Shown: positions 7,589 to 15,335, numbered from the stretch's first letter. The stretch: DNA of 16,844 bases from Bacteroidota bacterium (GCA_005800865.1 SYEI01000043.1:1-16844); one strand, 5' to 3'. Numbers and translations are program-made. Notes: generated from the letters alone by a model not told the origin.

Positions 7589-7899
7589 CTTCATGTAAAC
7601 CTACATCTGAAGAAGACGAAGTTGTTCCAGAAACTGTGCTTAGCGAAGACCAGTTAGTAAAAGTATTAACCGACGCTTATTTAGCAGAAGGTGCCTCTGG
7701 CATTAATGTGAAAAATGTTCCCGGCGAAAAATTTGATTCAGCTTACGTGTTTAATCCTATAAGTGATAACCGTATTGATAAAGCAGTGTTTGATTCGTCG
7801 ATGGCTTATTACACAAGGCATCCAAAGAAACTAAAACTAATCTATGATAAAATTTTAGATAGATTAAGTGTGATTCAAGCTAAAGGAAAAATAGAATAA
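7540..7899 (+). CDS. DUF4296 family lipoprotein
   Basis: This is a 119-residue lipoprotein. ATG 7540 is the natural start: it opens a compact signal (MHTNLIKLF, then LFFSSC with lipid-carrying C19). An upstream GTG at 7522 would add six residues taken from the remnant of the MerR gene. After a short acidic linker come LSEDQLVKVLTDAYLAEG and VFDSSMAYYTRHPKKL, followed by IYDKILDRLS, the conserved pattern of DUF4296, a family of small Bacteroidota lipoproteins with no established role. It precedes the amidohydrolase gene by 11 bases and is likely co-transcribed with it. Its first 16 codons are also present as a dead copy at 6213-6260, which indicates that it once overlapped the end of the MerR gene. 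Confidence 0.82.
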   Translation: MHTNLIKLFIVSVLFFSSCKPTSEEDEVVPETVLSEDQLVKVLTDAYLAEGASGINVKNVPGEKFDSAYVFNPISDNRIDKAVFDSSMAYYTRHPKKLKLIYDKILDRLSVIQAKGKIE

Positions 7900-7910
7900 A
7901 TAGTATTTTC

Positions 7911-9122
7911 ATGTCGATGATTGATAACATAAAACAATTAGCGCATCAGTATTTTGATGAAGTGATTTCTTTTAGAAGACATATACATCAACATCCTGAA
8001 TTATCTTTTGAAGAGCATGAAACTTCAAATTATGTGTGTTCTATTTTAGATAAATACGCTATCACATACACCAAAGGTATTGTCAAAACAGGCATCGTTG
8101 CTATCATCGAAGGAAAAAATCCTACCAAAAAAACAATATTACTACGAGCCGATTTAGACGCTTTACCAATTGAAGAAAAAAACAATGTAGCCTATAAATC
8201 TCAAAACACAGGTATCATGCATGCTTGCGGACACGATGTACACACAGCATCTGTTTTAGGAACTGCCATTATTTTAAATCAATTAAAAAACGAATTTGAA
8301 GGAACAGTCAAGATTATGTTTCAACCGGGCGAAGAAGTATTACCTGGTGGTTCATCTTTAATGATTAAAGAAGGGGTGTTGCAAAATCCGAAAGTGGATG
8401 TAGCTATGGCACAACATGTGTTTCCAAGTATGGAAGTTGGCAAAGTTGGTTTTAGAGAAGGCATGTACATGGCCAGTACGGATGAGTTGCATATTACTAT
8501 TATAGGCAAGGGTGGACATGCTGCTATGGCTGGAGATTACAATAACCCTTTAGTAGTGGCAGCGCATATTATTACCGAAATAGAAAAACAATTTCCTTTT
8601 ATAATTGATGCAGAAGGTGTGGCAAGAAACACACAAAATAATATCCCAACTGTAATTGCTTTTGGAAAAATTGAAGGCAAAGGCGCTACGAACGTTATTC
8701 CCGAATCTGTTTATATAGCTGGGACTTTTCGCGCCATGGATGAAGTGTGGAGAAAGGAAGTGAAATTAAAAATCACGGAAATAGTAAATACTGTAGCAAC
8801 TAAATACAACACTAAAGCAGACATTAATATTATGGATGGCTATCCATTTTTAACCAATGATACTGAGGTAACCAAACATTGTAAACAAGCAGCGATAGAT
8901 TATTTAGGAAAAGAAAATGTAGAAGATTTACCCTTGCGAATGACTGCCGAAGATTTTGCATACATCACACAACAAGTGCCAAGCTGCTTTTTTCGTTTAG
9001 GAACTGGCAATAAAGCAAAAGGAATTACATCAGGTGTTCACACCTCTACGTTTGATATTGATGAAAAAGCGCTAGAAATTTCAACCGGTTTAATGGCTTG
9101 GATGGTGATTAAAGGAAGTTAA
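7911..9122 (+). CDS. M20D family amidohydrolase/aminoacylase-type metallopeptidase
   Basis: This 403-residue protein has the normal length and layout of the M20D group (hippurate hydrolase, IAA-amino acid hydrolase and N-acetyl-diaminopimelate deacetylase relatives). The motifs run FRRHIHQHPELSFEE (21-35), LRADLDALPIEE (78-89) and HACGHDVHT (104-112). The metal-binding set expected for the subfamily is complete: C106, H108, E142, H169 and H377 (GVHTSTFDID). The catalytic glutamate is probably E141 of the GEE motif. The dimerisation domain lies between about 185 and 300 (GKGGHAAMAG). It should be a cytoplasmic enzyme that hydrolyses the amide bond of N-acylated amino acids or similar compounds; the exact substrate cannot be read from sequence. 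It lies 11 bases after the DUF4296 gene and 10 bases before a small pseudogene. Confidence 0.88.
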   Translation: MSMIDNIKQLAHQYFDEVISFRRHIHQHPELSFEEHETSNYVCSILDKYAITYTKGIVKTGIVAIIEGKNPTKKTILLRADLDALPIEEKNNVAYKSQNTGIMHACGHDVHTASVLGTAIILNQLKNEFEGTVKIMFQPGEEVLPGGSSLMIKEGVLQNPKVDVAMAQHVFPSMEVGKVGFREGMYMASTDELHITIIGKGGHAAMAGDYNNPLVVAAHIITEIEKQFPFIIDAEGVARNTQNNIPTVIAFGKIEGKGATNVIPESVYIAGTFRAMDEVWRKEVKLKITEIVNTVATKYNTKADINIMDGYPFLTNDTEVTKHCKQAAIDYLGKENVEDLPLRMTAEDFAYITQQVPSCFFRLGTGNKAKGITSGVHTSTFDIDEKALEISTGLMAWMVIKGS

Positions 9123-9132
9123 AATTTACCAA

Positions 9133-9472
9133 ATGAGACATTTCCTGTTTTGAATTCAATTCTTTTTGCTTGTATCCATTGGTTTTTCTCAAAGTGCCGT
9201 CAATAAGGTTTATAAAGTTAAAAAAGATAAAGTCGCAAACATCAAATCTTTTAACCAAATCATTCCTGATTTTCCAAAAAAACATTAACTGGTTTTCTTT
9301 GGAAATTATGGTGAATGTAGGAGGAAAATACGGCTCCAAATTTTTTAAAGGAACTAATCAAAATACAATTAAATTCTCTTTTTTAAGTGAAGCAAAAGTA
9401 AATTCATTTATTTTATATCATTTAAATGCAAAATTGCAAGTGGCGAAATTCTTTATCGGAAGTATAGAGTGA
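9133..9472 (+). pseudogene. Small secreted protein pseudogene (one TGA, one frameshift)
   Basis: The stretch from ATG 9133 reads MRHFLF, then TGA (9151-9153), then IQFFLLVSIGFSQSAVNKVY. Together these make a normal signal peptide ending in FSQ. The frame stays open through IKSFNQIIPDFPKK to TAA at 9286. Moving to the next frame at the A7 run (9276-9282) restores an open reading: NINWFSLEIMVNVGGKYGSK to GSIE and TGA at 9470-9472. One nonsense and one homopolymer frameshift thus rebuild a protein of about 112 residues. The tail GGKYGSKFFKGTNQ, then LSEAKVNSFILYHLNAK, faintly resembles GldM C-terminal-type beta domains, but I would not assign a family on that. It follows the amidohydrolase by 10 bases, as if it were the last gene of that operon. 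The 100-residue frame from TTG 9170 is only its second half. Confidence 0.6.
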
Positions 9473-9488
9473 AGGTTGTTAAGTAAAA

Positions 9489-10580
9489 TTATTTTATAAA
9501 CTCTACAACTAAGTTGTAACGAGCAATTGCAAGCTTAGCTTCAAAGCGAAATACCTCTTTTTTGTTTGTGATTAATTGAAATTTACATATTGGATATGAA
9601 CCAATCCAAAACGGAACAGTAGTTCCATTACTCAATACATTTATATTATAATTACTTTTATAGGGTTTGTGATTATTTACACATTCAGTTTCTAGTGTAA
9701 ATACCAAATCTTTTGGCTTTATTTTTTCTTTTCCGAATTTAATTTCCCCTCTTATTTGGCATGCTGCGGTGTCGCCTGTTTGATCGGCAGTCGTTATTGT
9801 AATATGTAATTTATTATTGATAATTGTATCTAATCCAAATACTGTGGATGTTTTCTTATTCGTGTTCTCATATGAATTGTAAATTTTCGCCTTTTCTTTC
9901 GATGTTTTCCATTTTATTTTTGATAGTAACATACTATAATTTATCATTTCATTAAAATTGGATTTTTCTCTGACAATTTGTTTAACATTTAGTTTGTATA
10001 CCACAGATGGCTTGCCAAAGTCATAATCATTATAAAATCTCTCAATAAAAAAATAGTCAGGAGCCCCACTGGAGCCTTTTGCAAATTCCACCTGATCATC
10101 CAGATATGAACCATGAATTAATTGTTGCAATTTATAAAATTGTGCATTAGAAATTTTTGTTACAGACGAACGAAACACTGTATCTATATTAAGCTCATCA
10201 CCAAGCTTTGAATATTGAAAATGACGAGCACCTAATACTATTGTGTCAGTGCTTTTTGCCCCATTTGTACTGGTACCTCGATAATATGTAAAACAAATAC
10301 CCTGATCGGATAATGGACAAAAACAGCAACCTGGCAAATAGGTTATTCTGTAAACATGCATTATACTGTCGGGCCAATGCGGGAGATCTTTGGACAAGCG
10401 TTGTATGTTTAATTGATTACAAATTCTATCCAATGTATTTAATAATACTTTAGGGGTTTTATGTAAATTGCTGATTGTATCGACAAATTTTACAGGTAGT
10501 TTTTTTGGAACTTCATCGTTTGTTTTTTCCTGACAAGAAAAAAGTATAATAGATAAAAGTAAAAACAGAAAATGTTTCAT
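9489..10580 (-). CDS. Lipoprotein with a CCxC cysteine cluster, function unknown
   Basis: This 363-residue protein has a lipoprotein signal (MKHFLFLLLSIILFSC, lipidated C16) followed by a short charged linker. The N-terminal half contains GCCFCPLSDQGICF, with C85, C86, C88 and C96 close together, which could form disulfides or hold a metal. The C-terminal half looks beta-rich (KLHITITTADQTGD and neighbouring strands) and ends in NLVVEFIK. No family is recognised and no catalytic motif is evident. It starts 38 bases after the ABC permease on the same strand and could be a fourth member of that operon. TACTTTAG in the gap is only a near match to a -7 box. It converges with the pseudogene at 9133-9472, and no good terminator is visible between them. 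Confidence 0.7.
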   Translation of the reverse strand: MKHFLFLLLSIILFSCQEKTNDEVPKKLPVKFVDTISNLHKTPKVLLNTLDRICNQLNIQRLSKDLPHWPDSIMHVYRITYLPGCCFCPLSDQGICFTYYRGTSTNGAKSTDTIVLGARHFQYSKLGDELNIDTVFRSSVTKISNAQFYKLQQLIHGSYLDDQVEFAKGSSGAPDYFFIERFYNDYDFGKPSVVYKLNVKQIVREKSNFNEMINYSMLLSKIKWKTSKEKAKIYNSYENTNKKTSTVFGLDTIINNKLHITITTADQTGDTAACQIRGEIKFGKEKIKPKDLVFTLETECVNNHKPYKSNYNINVLSNGTTVPFWIGSYPICKFQLITNKKEVFRFEAKLAIARYNLVVEFIK

Positions 10581-10618
10581 TATACTGTTAATTGTATTTC
10601 TTATCTAAAGTAAGAATT

Positions 10619-11893
10619 TTATTTCAACCTCTTATACTTTTGATATAAGTAGGAACCACCCAATGAGGCACCAAAGAAAAGCAATAGCTTAGCTACTTCT
10701 GGAAAAATTTCTTTGAAGCCAAAGTTTCGTAAAAATATTCCGTAAAAGGCTTCTAGTCCCCAGTTTAGTGGAGAAATCACTGCAATTTTTTTCATCACTT
10801 CAGGCATTACAAACGTTGGCACCCAAATACCACCAATAGCGGCAAGTATAATTACAAACACAGCGCCAAATAAAGAAGCTTGGTCGTGAGAGGTAGCAAT
10901 CGTTCCTACTAATAAGCCAAAACCGGTAGCTGCTAATCCAGCCGCAAAAGCTACTAGAAACAGCACTGGTAAATTATTTCCAATATTTAATTCAGGTAAC
11001 CCCAATAATGGTAAAATAAATACACCAACGCATAACATCAAAGCAAATTGAATTAAACTCACAATCACATAAGTTAACATCTTTCCTAAAATCACAATCA
11101 TGTAAGAGCCTGGCATAGTCAATAATCTGAAGGCGCTGCCATCATCTCGCTCTCTAATAATATTACCAGCTAATGGAATACAGATGAAGAACATGGCAAA
11201 TAATGTCCATGCAGGCACATTATGTTGAACTGAGTTAGGAATAATAGTAGAGTTATTATAAGAAGCGTATTCTTCTGTTAAACTTACAATAGGAGTTAAT
11301 TCTAATTTTGAAGGAGTAGCTAAAGGAAAACTCTCTTTCATCTTTTCATTTAAAGAACTCACCATGCTTTGCATTTCTATTTGAGAGATAATGCGCTCAA
11401 TAGAATTACTAATTGTTGTTTTAAATGATTTTTTGGTGATAGGGTCAAAGTACAATTGAACCTTTAACTTACTAGTGTCTAAAGGTTCTGCAACAGCGGT
11501 TGTATCGCCACTAAAGCTTCCTAATAATTTTGAAATACGAGCCGAAGATTTTTCTCGTAATTTTTTACTCGTATTTTCAGGAATAATAATGCCTATAAAA
11601 AAATTACCTGTGGCAATTTCTTTTTTTGTTTCTTCGTCACTCAACTGTTTTTTGGTGATCACAAAAAATTTAGATTTAATCAAAGATGTTTCTAAAACAC
11701 TTGATAATGAATCATGATCTCTATCAACAATCAGTAATGGAACTGAGGCTTCGTTTACCGAGCGAAAGGTGGTATCCTGAATTAATGTAATAATTAAAAT
11801 TAAAACCGTGGGCATAATAAAAGTAATAGCCAATCCAGCTCTATCACGAGTTAAGACTTTATATTCTTTATATATGCTGTATAATAATTTCAT
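10619..11893 (-). CDS. ABC-2 type transporter permease
   Basis: This 424-residue protein has the ABC2_membrane_3 layout. One N-terminal membrane helix (about 21-38) is followed by a large extracytoplasmic domain (about 40-225). Five more helices include WTLFAMFFICIPLAG, ILGKMLTYVIVSLIQFALML, LPVLFLVAFAAGLAATGFGL, GAVFVIILAAIGGIW and LLLFFGASLGGSYLY. The short cytoplasmic motif RERDDGSAFRLLTMPGS after the second helix is typical of this permease group, which exports lipids, polyketide-like compounds or drugs. Its ATG overlaps the stop codon of the ATPase gene by one base (TAATG), so the two are translationally coupled. It should work as a dimer with the ATPase encoded just upstream in the operon. 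Confidence 0.88.
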   Translation of the reverse strand: MKLLYSIYKEYKVLTRDRAGLAITFIMPTVLILIITLIQDTTFRSVNEASVPLLIVDRDHDSLSSVLETSLIKSKFFVITKKQLSDEETKKEIATGNFFIGIIIPENTSKKLREKSSARISKLLGSFSGDTTAVAEPLDTSKLKVQLYFDPITKKSFKTTISNSIERIISQIEMQSMVSSLNEKMKESFPLATPSKLELTPIVSLTEEYASYNNSTIIPNSVQHNVPAWTLFAMFFICIPLAGNIIRERDDGSAFRLLTMPGSYMIVILGKMLTYVIVSLIQFALMLCVGVFILPLLGLPELNIGNNLPVLFLVAFAAGLAATGFGLLVGTIATSHDQASLFGAVFVIILAAIGGIWVPTFVMPEVMKKIAVISPLNWGLEAFYGIFLRNFGFKEIFPEVAKLLLFFGASLGGSYLYQKYKRLK

Positions 11894-12642
11894 TATTTAT
11901 CTCTAAACTTTACACCAGTAATTTTTAAATAAACCTCTTCTATGCTTTTACAATTATTATCGGCTATTAATTGTTTGGTAGCGCCTTGTGTTATTAATTT
12001 ACCGTCATCAATAATAGCAATATGACTACAAAAATCTTCTGCTTCTTCTAAATGGTGCGATGTATATAAAATCGTCATACCATTTTCTCTGTTCAATTTT
12101 TTTAAATGTTCAATAATAGCTTGTTTCGATTGAACGTCTACACCAACGGTTGGCTCATCTAAAATCAATAGTTGAGGATTATGTAATAAACCAGCAATTA
12201 AATTCACACGACGTTTCATACCACCTGAGTAGGAAACAATTTTTTGGTGCATGTTTTCTTCTAAACCTAAGATGCGTAAATTTTCTTTTACGTTTTCTTT
12301 TAAAGATGTACCACTTAGTCCATACATGTGGCCTAGGAACATTAAGTTTTCCCAAGCGGTTAATTTTGGATATAAGGCAATTTCTTGAGGCACAACACCA
12401 ATCACTTGCTTACATTCTTTACTATGTGTTTTGTGTGTTTTTCCGTTAATGTAAATCTCTCCACTACTTGTTGGGAACAAACCACATAACATACTTATAA
12501 AGGTTGTTTTGCCAGCACCGTTAGGGCCTAATAAACCAAATACATTTCCTTTATCTATAGAAAAAGTTAAATCATTAACTGCAGCTCTTGGCGCATCCTT
12601 GTATTTTTTAGATACATGTTGTATGTCTACCAAAATGCTCAT
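11893..12642 (-). CDS. ABC transporter ATP-binding protein
   Basis: This 249-residue ATPase is complete. It has Walker A GPNGAGKT (39-46), a Q-loop (Q86), the signature YSGGMKRR (138-145), Walker B LLILDEP (158-164, catalytic E163) and a switch His in TSHH (H196). The sequence is of the DrrA/CcmA-like exporter type, matching its ABC-2 permease partner. The start codon lies directly after the stop codon of the hotdog gene with no spacer, and its own stop overlaps the permease start (TAATG). The three genes must be co-transcribed. The pair probably exports a hydrophobic product or lipid; the hotdog neighbour hints at an acyl chain. Confidence 0.92.
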   Translation of the reverse strand: MSILVDIQHVSKKYKDAPRAAVNDLTFSIDKGNVFGLLGPNGAGKTTFISMLCGLFPTSSGEIYINGKTHKTHSKECKQVIGVVPQEIALYPKLTAWENLMFLGHMYGLSGTSLKENVKENLRILGLEENMHQKIVSYSGGMKRRVNLIAGLLHNPQLLILDEPTVGVDVQSKQAIIEHLKKLNRENGMTILYTSHHLEEAEDFCSHIAIIDDGKLITQGATKQLIADNNCKSIEEVYLKITGVKFRDK

Positions 12643-13086
12643 CTATGCGTTTTCTTGTAAAAATATTTTCATTTCACAAGTAGCTACTAACTCATTATTA
12701 CAATATGATTTAGCCTCAATAATAGAAACGTTCATCACTTGCGTTTTAGTAGAAACTTCTGTTAAAATTTCGTTACCTGATTTCGGTAAATGATGAATCA
12801 CTAGGTTTTTGATATTAGCAATAAAGCCAACGCGTGGTTGCGTTTTATTAACAACCGCTTCGTAACCAGCCATGCTCGCAGCTGTTTGCGCCATGTTTTC
12901 TACAATACCAGATTCAGTTAAAACACCGTTTTGTGTTAAGATATGTTCATCTACAATATCAAAGCCTGTAATCACAGAAGCTTCATCGCATTTATAAATT
13001 CTACTAATCAACACCATTGGTGGACGTTGAGGAATGTAATTTAAAATGCTATCTGAATTAACGATAGGTGTATTAACAGTAATCAT
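12643..13086 (-). CDS. Hotdog-fold protein, ApeP/FabZ-like 3-hydroxyacyl-ACP dehydratase
   Basis: This is a 147-residue single hotdog domain. LNYIPQRPPMVLISRI near the N-terminus and GVLTESGIVENMAQTAASMA at the central helix match the ApeP-like dehydratases of aryl polyene and flexirubin biosynthesis better than classical FabZ: the HFPG motif is replaced by DEHILTQNG. The strand GFIANIKNLVIHHLPKSGNE and the C-terminal MKIFLQ complete the fold. If active, it would dehydrate a 3-hydroxyacyl-ACP; loss of activity or a thioesterase-like role is also possible. It is the first gene of an operon with an ABC ATPase (no spacer) and a permease. A candidate promoter lies about 60 bases upstream. Its stop codon is TAG, which shows that TAG ends translation normally in this genome. 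Confidence 0.78.
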   Translation of the reverse strand: MITVNTPIVNSDSILNYIPQRPPMVLISRIYKCDEASVITGFDIVDEHILTQNGVLTESGIVENMAQTAASMAGYEAVVNKTQPRVGFIANIKNLVIHHLPKSGNEILTEVSTKTQVMNVSIIEAKSYCNNELVATCEMKIFLQENA

Positions 13087-13143
13087 GTTTTTGTACGCTT
13101 ATTTAAGATAAACACTCAGGCCGAGCCTTTGTTTAACAGGCTA

Positions 13144-13174
13144 CAAAAATACATTTATTAATGATTTAGGCAAT
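13144..13174 (-). promoter_or_regulatory. Bacteroidota-type promoter for the hotdog-ABC operon
   Basis: Read on the minus strand, ATTG (13174-13171), a 19-base spacer and TATTTTTG (13151-13144) match the phylum consensus TTTG-N19-TAnnTTTG with a single mismatch in the -33 box. The start of transcription would lie near 13138, giving a leader of about 50 bases. The -33 box abuts the T-tract of the preceding gene's terminator, so termination and re-initiation sit back to back. Confidence 0.5.
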
Positions 13175-13179
13175 AATAA

Positions 13180-13216
13180 AAACATGGTGACTTCGAGAGC
13201 CTCAGTCACCATGTTT
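13180..13216 (-). terminator. Strong terminator of the DUF4349 gene
   Basis: AAACATGGTGACT (13180-13192) and AGTCACCATGTTT (13204-13216) form a perfect 13-bp stem with an 11-base loop. Read on the minus strand the hairpin is followed by TTTTTATTATT, as expected for an intrinsic terminator just after the stop codon of the gene ending at 13221. Confidence 0.85.
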
Positions 13217-13220
13217 CAAG

Positions 13221-14150
13221 TTAAGCAAACCATTTTTGTTTCAGTAACAGTTTAATGAATGCTATAATTCCTACTATTAACAGAGCTATTGGCCATAATT
13301 TCACAAAAAACAGAAAAATTTCGGCAAAAATACTGGCACCATCACTTACTGACTCTATAAATTTAGTTCCAAAACCTGGCTTGTACGGCTCAGATGGAAA
13401 TGTATAAGCGTAAGCTTCTGTTTTAGTGGTTTCTTTTTGATAGATTGCGATGGTAACAGTGCTATAAGAAACATCATAAGCTAATTCCATGGTGTTTAAT
13501 CTTGAGAAGTCAGCAGATTCTTGTTTTACGGTTAATTCGTTTTCGGCAGCTACCATTTGCTCTAATTTTTTGCCTTTGTTGTCAATGGCTTTTTCTAATC
13601 GTTTTTTATGATCCAAAAATCTAGTCTCTGATAATTTCGCAGATTGAAATTGCTTGGTAACATCATCGGCTTTTATTTTTCTGTAATCTAAAAAATCAAT
13701 TAGGTTGGATATATCTGTTAAGGTTTTATCTAAGTCTTTATTTGGAATACGAATCACAATATCATTGTGTACGGTGTAATTAATAACATCCAACATACTG
13801 TCTTTAGTAGTTCTTACCGAGTTTTTGTAATTCACAGTGCTTTCTAAAACAGAAGAAGTAACATAACCGTTATGTTCTGATACAATTCGTTCAATATCAA
13901 AAGTGGCTAACTTAACGTCTTTTACTTTGAAAGATAAATCCGCCGTGCGCACAAAAGCTCTAGTGCTGTCGGCTTGCATGGGCGATTTATTTATTTTTTG
14001 AATAGTGCTTGAAACAGAATCGGCAAAGGCTTTAGAAGAATTTTCTGAATAGTATTTTTCTTCTGCTGAGGGTCCGCAAGAAAATAAAATAAGCGTTGTA
14101 CTTAAAATGATACCTGATAATTTTAAGTAAGTTGATGTTGTATTTTTCAT
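13221..14150 (-). CDS. DUF4349 family membrane-anchored lipoprotein
   Basis: This is a 309-residue protein. The start is placed at ATG 14150 (MKNTTSTYLK), because it opens a proper lipoprotein signal with lipobox LFSC (C25); a GTG at 14198 would add 16 residues without signal character. After a Ser-rich linker, residues 65-260 hold the DUF4349 domain: RAFVRTADLSFKVKDVK, then IVSEHNGYVTSS, a coiled-coil-like stretch (LDHKKRLEKAIDNKGKKLEQ) and YSTVTIAIYQKE. A membrane helix follows near the C-terminus (WPIALLIVGIIAFIKLLL) with a short basic tail. The family is widespread but has no firm function; an envelope-associated sensing or scaffolding role is conceivable. It lies between two terminators and is probably transcribed alone. 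Confidence 0.83.
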   Translation of the reverse strand: MKNTTSTYLKLSGIILSTTLILFSCGPSAEEKYYSENSSKAFADSVSSTIQKINKSPMQADSTRAFVRTADLSFKVKDVKLATFDIERIVSEHNGYVTSSVLESTVNYKNSVRTTKDSMLDVINYTVHNDIVIRIPNKDLDKTLTDISNLIDFLDYRKIKADDVTKQFQSAKLSETRFLDHKKRLEKAIDNKGKKLEQMVAAENELTVKQESADFSRLNTMELAYDVSYSTVTIAIYQKETTKTEAYAYTFPSEPYKPGFGTKFIESVSDGASIFAEIFLFFVKLWPIALLIVGIIAFIKLLLKQKWFA

Positions 14151-14225
14151 GGTTGTGGATTTTATTATTGATGCCACAAGCATGACTATAGTAACCACAA
14201 TAATTTGTTAAGTTTGGTTAAAACA

Positions 14226-14259
14226 AAAAAGCCGCTACGAGTTTTCGTAACGGCTTTTT
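14226..14259 (-). terminator. Terminator of the DUF4412 gene
   Basis: AAAAAGCCG (14226-14234) pairs with CGGCTTTTT (14251-14259). An inner stem TACGA/TCGTA closes a GTTT loop, with one C-A mismatch between the two stems. On the minus strand it ends in a T6 run, 18 bases after the stop codon of the gene ending at 14277. Confidence 0.88.
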
Positions 14260-14276
14260 AAAATTATTGAAACAAA

Positions 14277-14915
14277 TTATTTTTGTTCAAACTTCTTGTA
14301 TTCAGATGGGATAGCTAATTTAGAAGCATCAATAGATGATTTGTTGATTTTAGAAACTTCTAATTTGCTGATTAATGAACCATCTAAAGATTTTTCTTCA
14401 GATAATAAAGGCATAGATCCTTTAGGTAAATCTTTAATTTGGTTAAAGTAAATACTTTGTTTGTCTTTTCTGTTCCAAGCTTTTACTAATGGAGCAAAGA
14501 AATCATATTTACCAGAAACAATCCAGTAAGTAATTACTGTATTCTCATCTGAGTTTTTTACGATATACTCAGCACATTTTTGACCTTGAACCATTTTTGT
14601 ATTTGCGCCTTTTGAAGACACACAAGTTCCTTTAATGATTGGAGCTGTTTCGCTTTTGTGTTCTCCCCAAACTTTACGAACTGGATTAACAAATTTAATT
14701 TCGTTAGTTTCTGTATTAAATACGAAGCTACCTTCTACTTTACCAGATTTACGACCAATTTGATCTAATTTTACATCTTTGCCTTTTACATAATAAATGT
14801 TAGTAGTTGTATCTTTTGATGTTTCCATCTTAAACTCGATACTGCCTTCGAAAGATTGAGCAACCGCCATTACTGATAATGTAAGACTTGCTACTAATAA
14901 TTTAATTTTATTCAT
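14277..14915 (-). CDS. DUF4412 family exported protein
   Basis: This is a 212-residue secreted protein. Residues 1-20 form a signal peptide (MNKIK, hydrophobic core, MAVAQ). The mature part starts FEGSIEFKMETS and continues with YYVKGKDVKLDQIGRKSG, GSFVFNTETNEI, a QGQKCAEYIV segment, TYWIVSGKYDFFAPLVKAW and a final LAIPSEYKKFEQ. This is the DUF4412 pattern, a beta-rich periplasmic or outer-membrane-associated family related in fold to LolA/LolB-type lipid-binding proteins; that relation is family knowledge, not visible here. Function is unknown. It is transcribed divergently from the YraN gene across a 57-base AT-rich gap and has its own terminator. Confidence 0.82.
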   Translation of the reverse strand: MNKIKLLVASLTLSVMAVAQSFEGSIEFKMETSKDTTTNIYYVKGKDVKLDQIGRKSGKVEGSFVFNTETNEIKFVNPVRKVWGEHKSETAPIIKGTCVSSKGANTKMVQGQKCAEYIVKNSDENTVITYWIVSGKYDFFAPLVKAWNRKDKQSIYFNQIKDLPKGSMPLLSEEKSLDGSLISKLEVSKINKSSIDASKLAIPSEYKKFEQK

Positions 14916-14972
14916 TTAATTTGTTTTTAAATTTGACACTAAAATAATATAATTTAGTTATAAATAAAAATT

Positions 14973-15335
14973 ATGCCAAATAATACCCAAAAAGGAACCC
15001 AGGGAGAGGAAATTGCAGTTGCTCACCTTTTAAAAAATGGGTATCACATATTGGCAAGAAATTGGAGGCATAAACACTTAGAAATTGACATTATTGCTAG
15101 TATTAACGCCACTTTAGTGATAGTAGAAGTGAAGTTAAGAGCCAATGCTTATTATGGAAATCCAGAGGATTTTGTGACCAAGAGCAAGCAGAAAAAACTC
15201 ATTAAAGCAGCCGACTTTTACATTAAGGAAAATAACATAAATTGGGAAACTAGGTTTGATATTGTGTCTATTATCCAAAATCCTAGCGAATTAAAAGTAG
15301 AACATTTGGTGGGGGCTTTTTATCCCACGCTATAA
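14973..15335 (+). CDS. YraN family (UPF0102) putative endonuclease
   Basis: This 120-residue protein has the usual length of the family. It carries the full set of conserved features: GTQGEEIAVAHLLKNGYHIL (8-27), RNWRHKHLEIDII (29-41) and LVIVEVKLRA (48-57). D39, E52 and K54 form the PD-(D/E)xK-like nuclease site (restriction endonuclease-like fold). The biological role of YraN proteins is poorly defined; a part in DNA recombination or repair is usually proposed. The gene is single, and its last six bases overlap the end of the convergent anti-sigma-like gene. No promoter with good spacing is visible in the short gap shared with the DUF4412 gene. Confidence 0.9.
   Translation: MPNNTQKGTQGEEIAVAHLLKNGYHILARNWRHKHLEIDIIASINATLVIVEVKLRANAYYGNPEDFVTKSKQKKLIKAADFYIKENNINWETRFDIVSIIQNPSELKVEHLVGAFYPTL

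Noticed and set aside
9170..9472. 100-residue open frame starting with TTG, as an independent gene
   Set aside because: Its first 36 or so residues have no signal or domain character, while the neighbouring frame over the same bases gives a clean signal peptide; it is better explained as the second half of a frameshifted pseudogene from ATG 9133.
14151..14198. GTG 14198 as start of the DUF4349 protein
   Set aside because: The extra 16 residues lie ahead of a complete lipoprotein signal that begins at ATG 14150.
14931..14957. TTTG...TAATTTAG as promoter of the YraN gene
   Set aside because: The spacer is only 14 bases and the -7 box has a mismatch in its conserved TTTG; it does not fit the phylum consensus.
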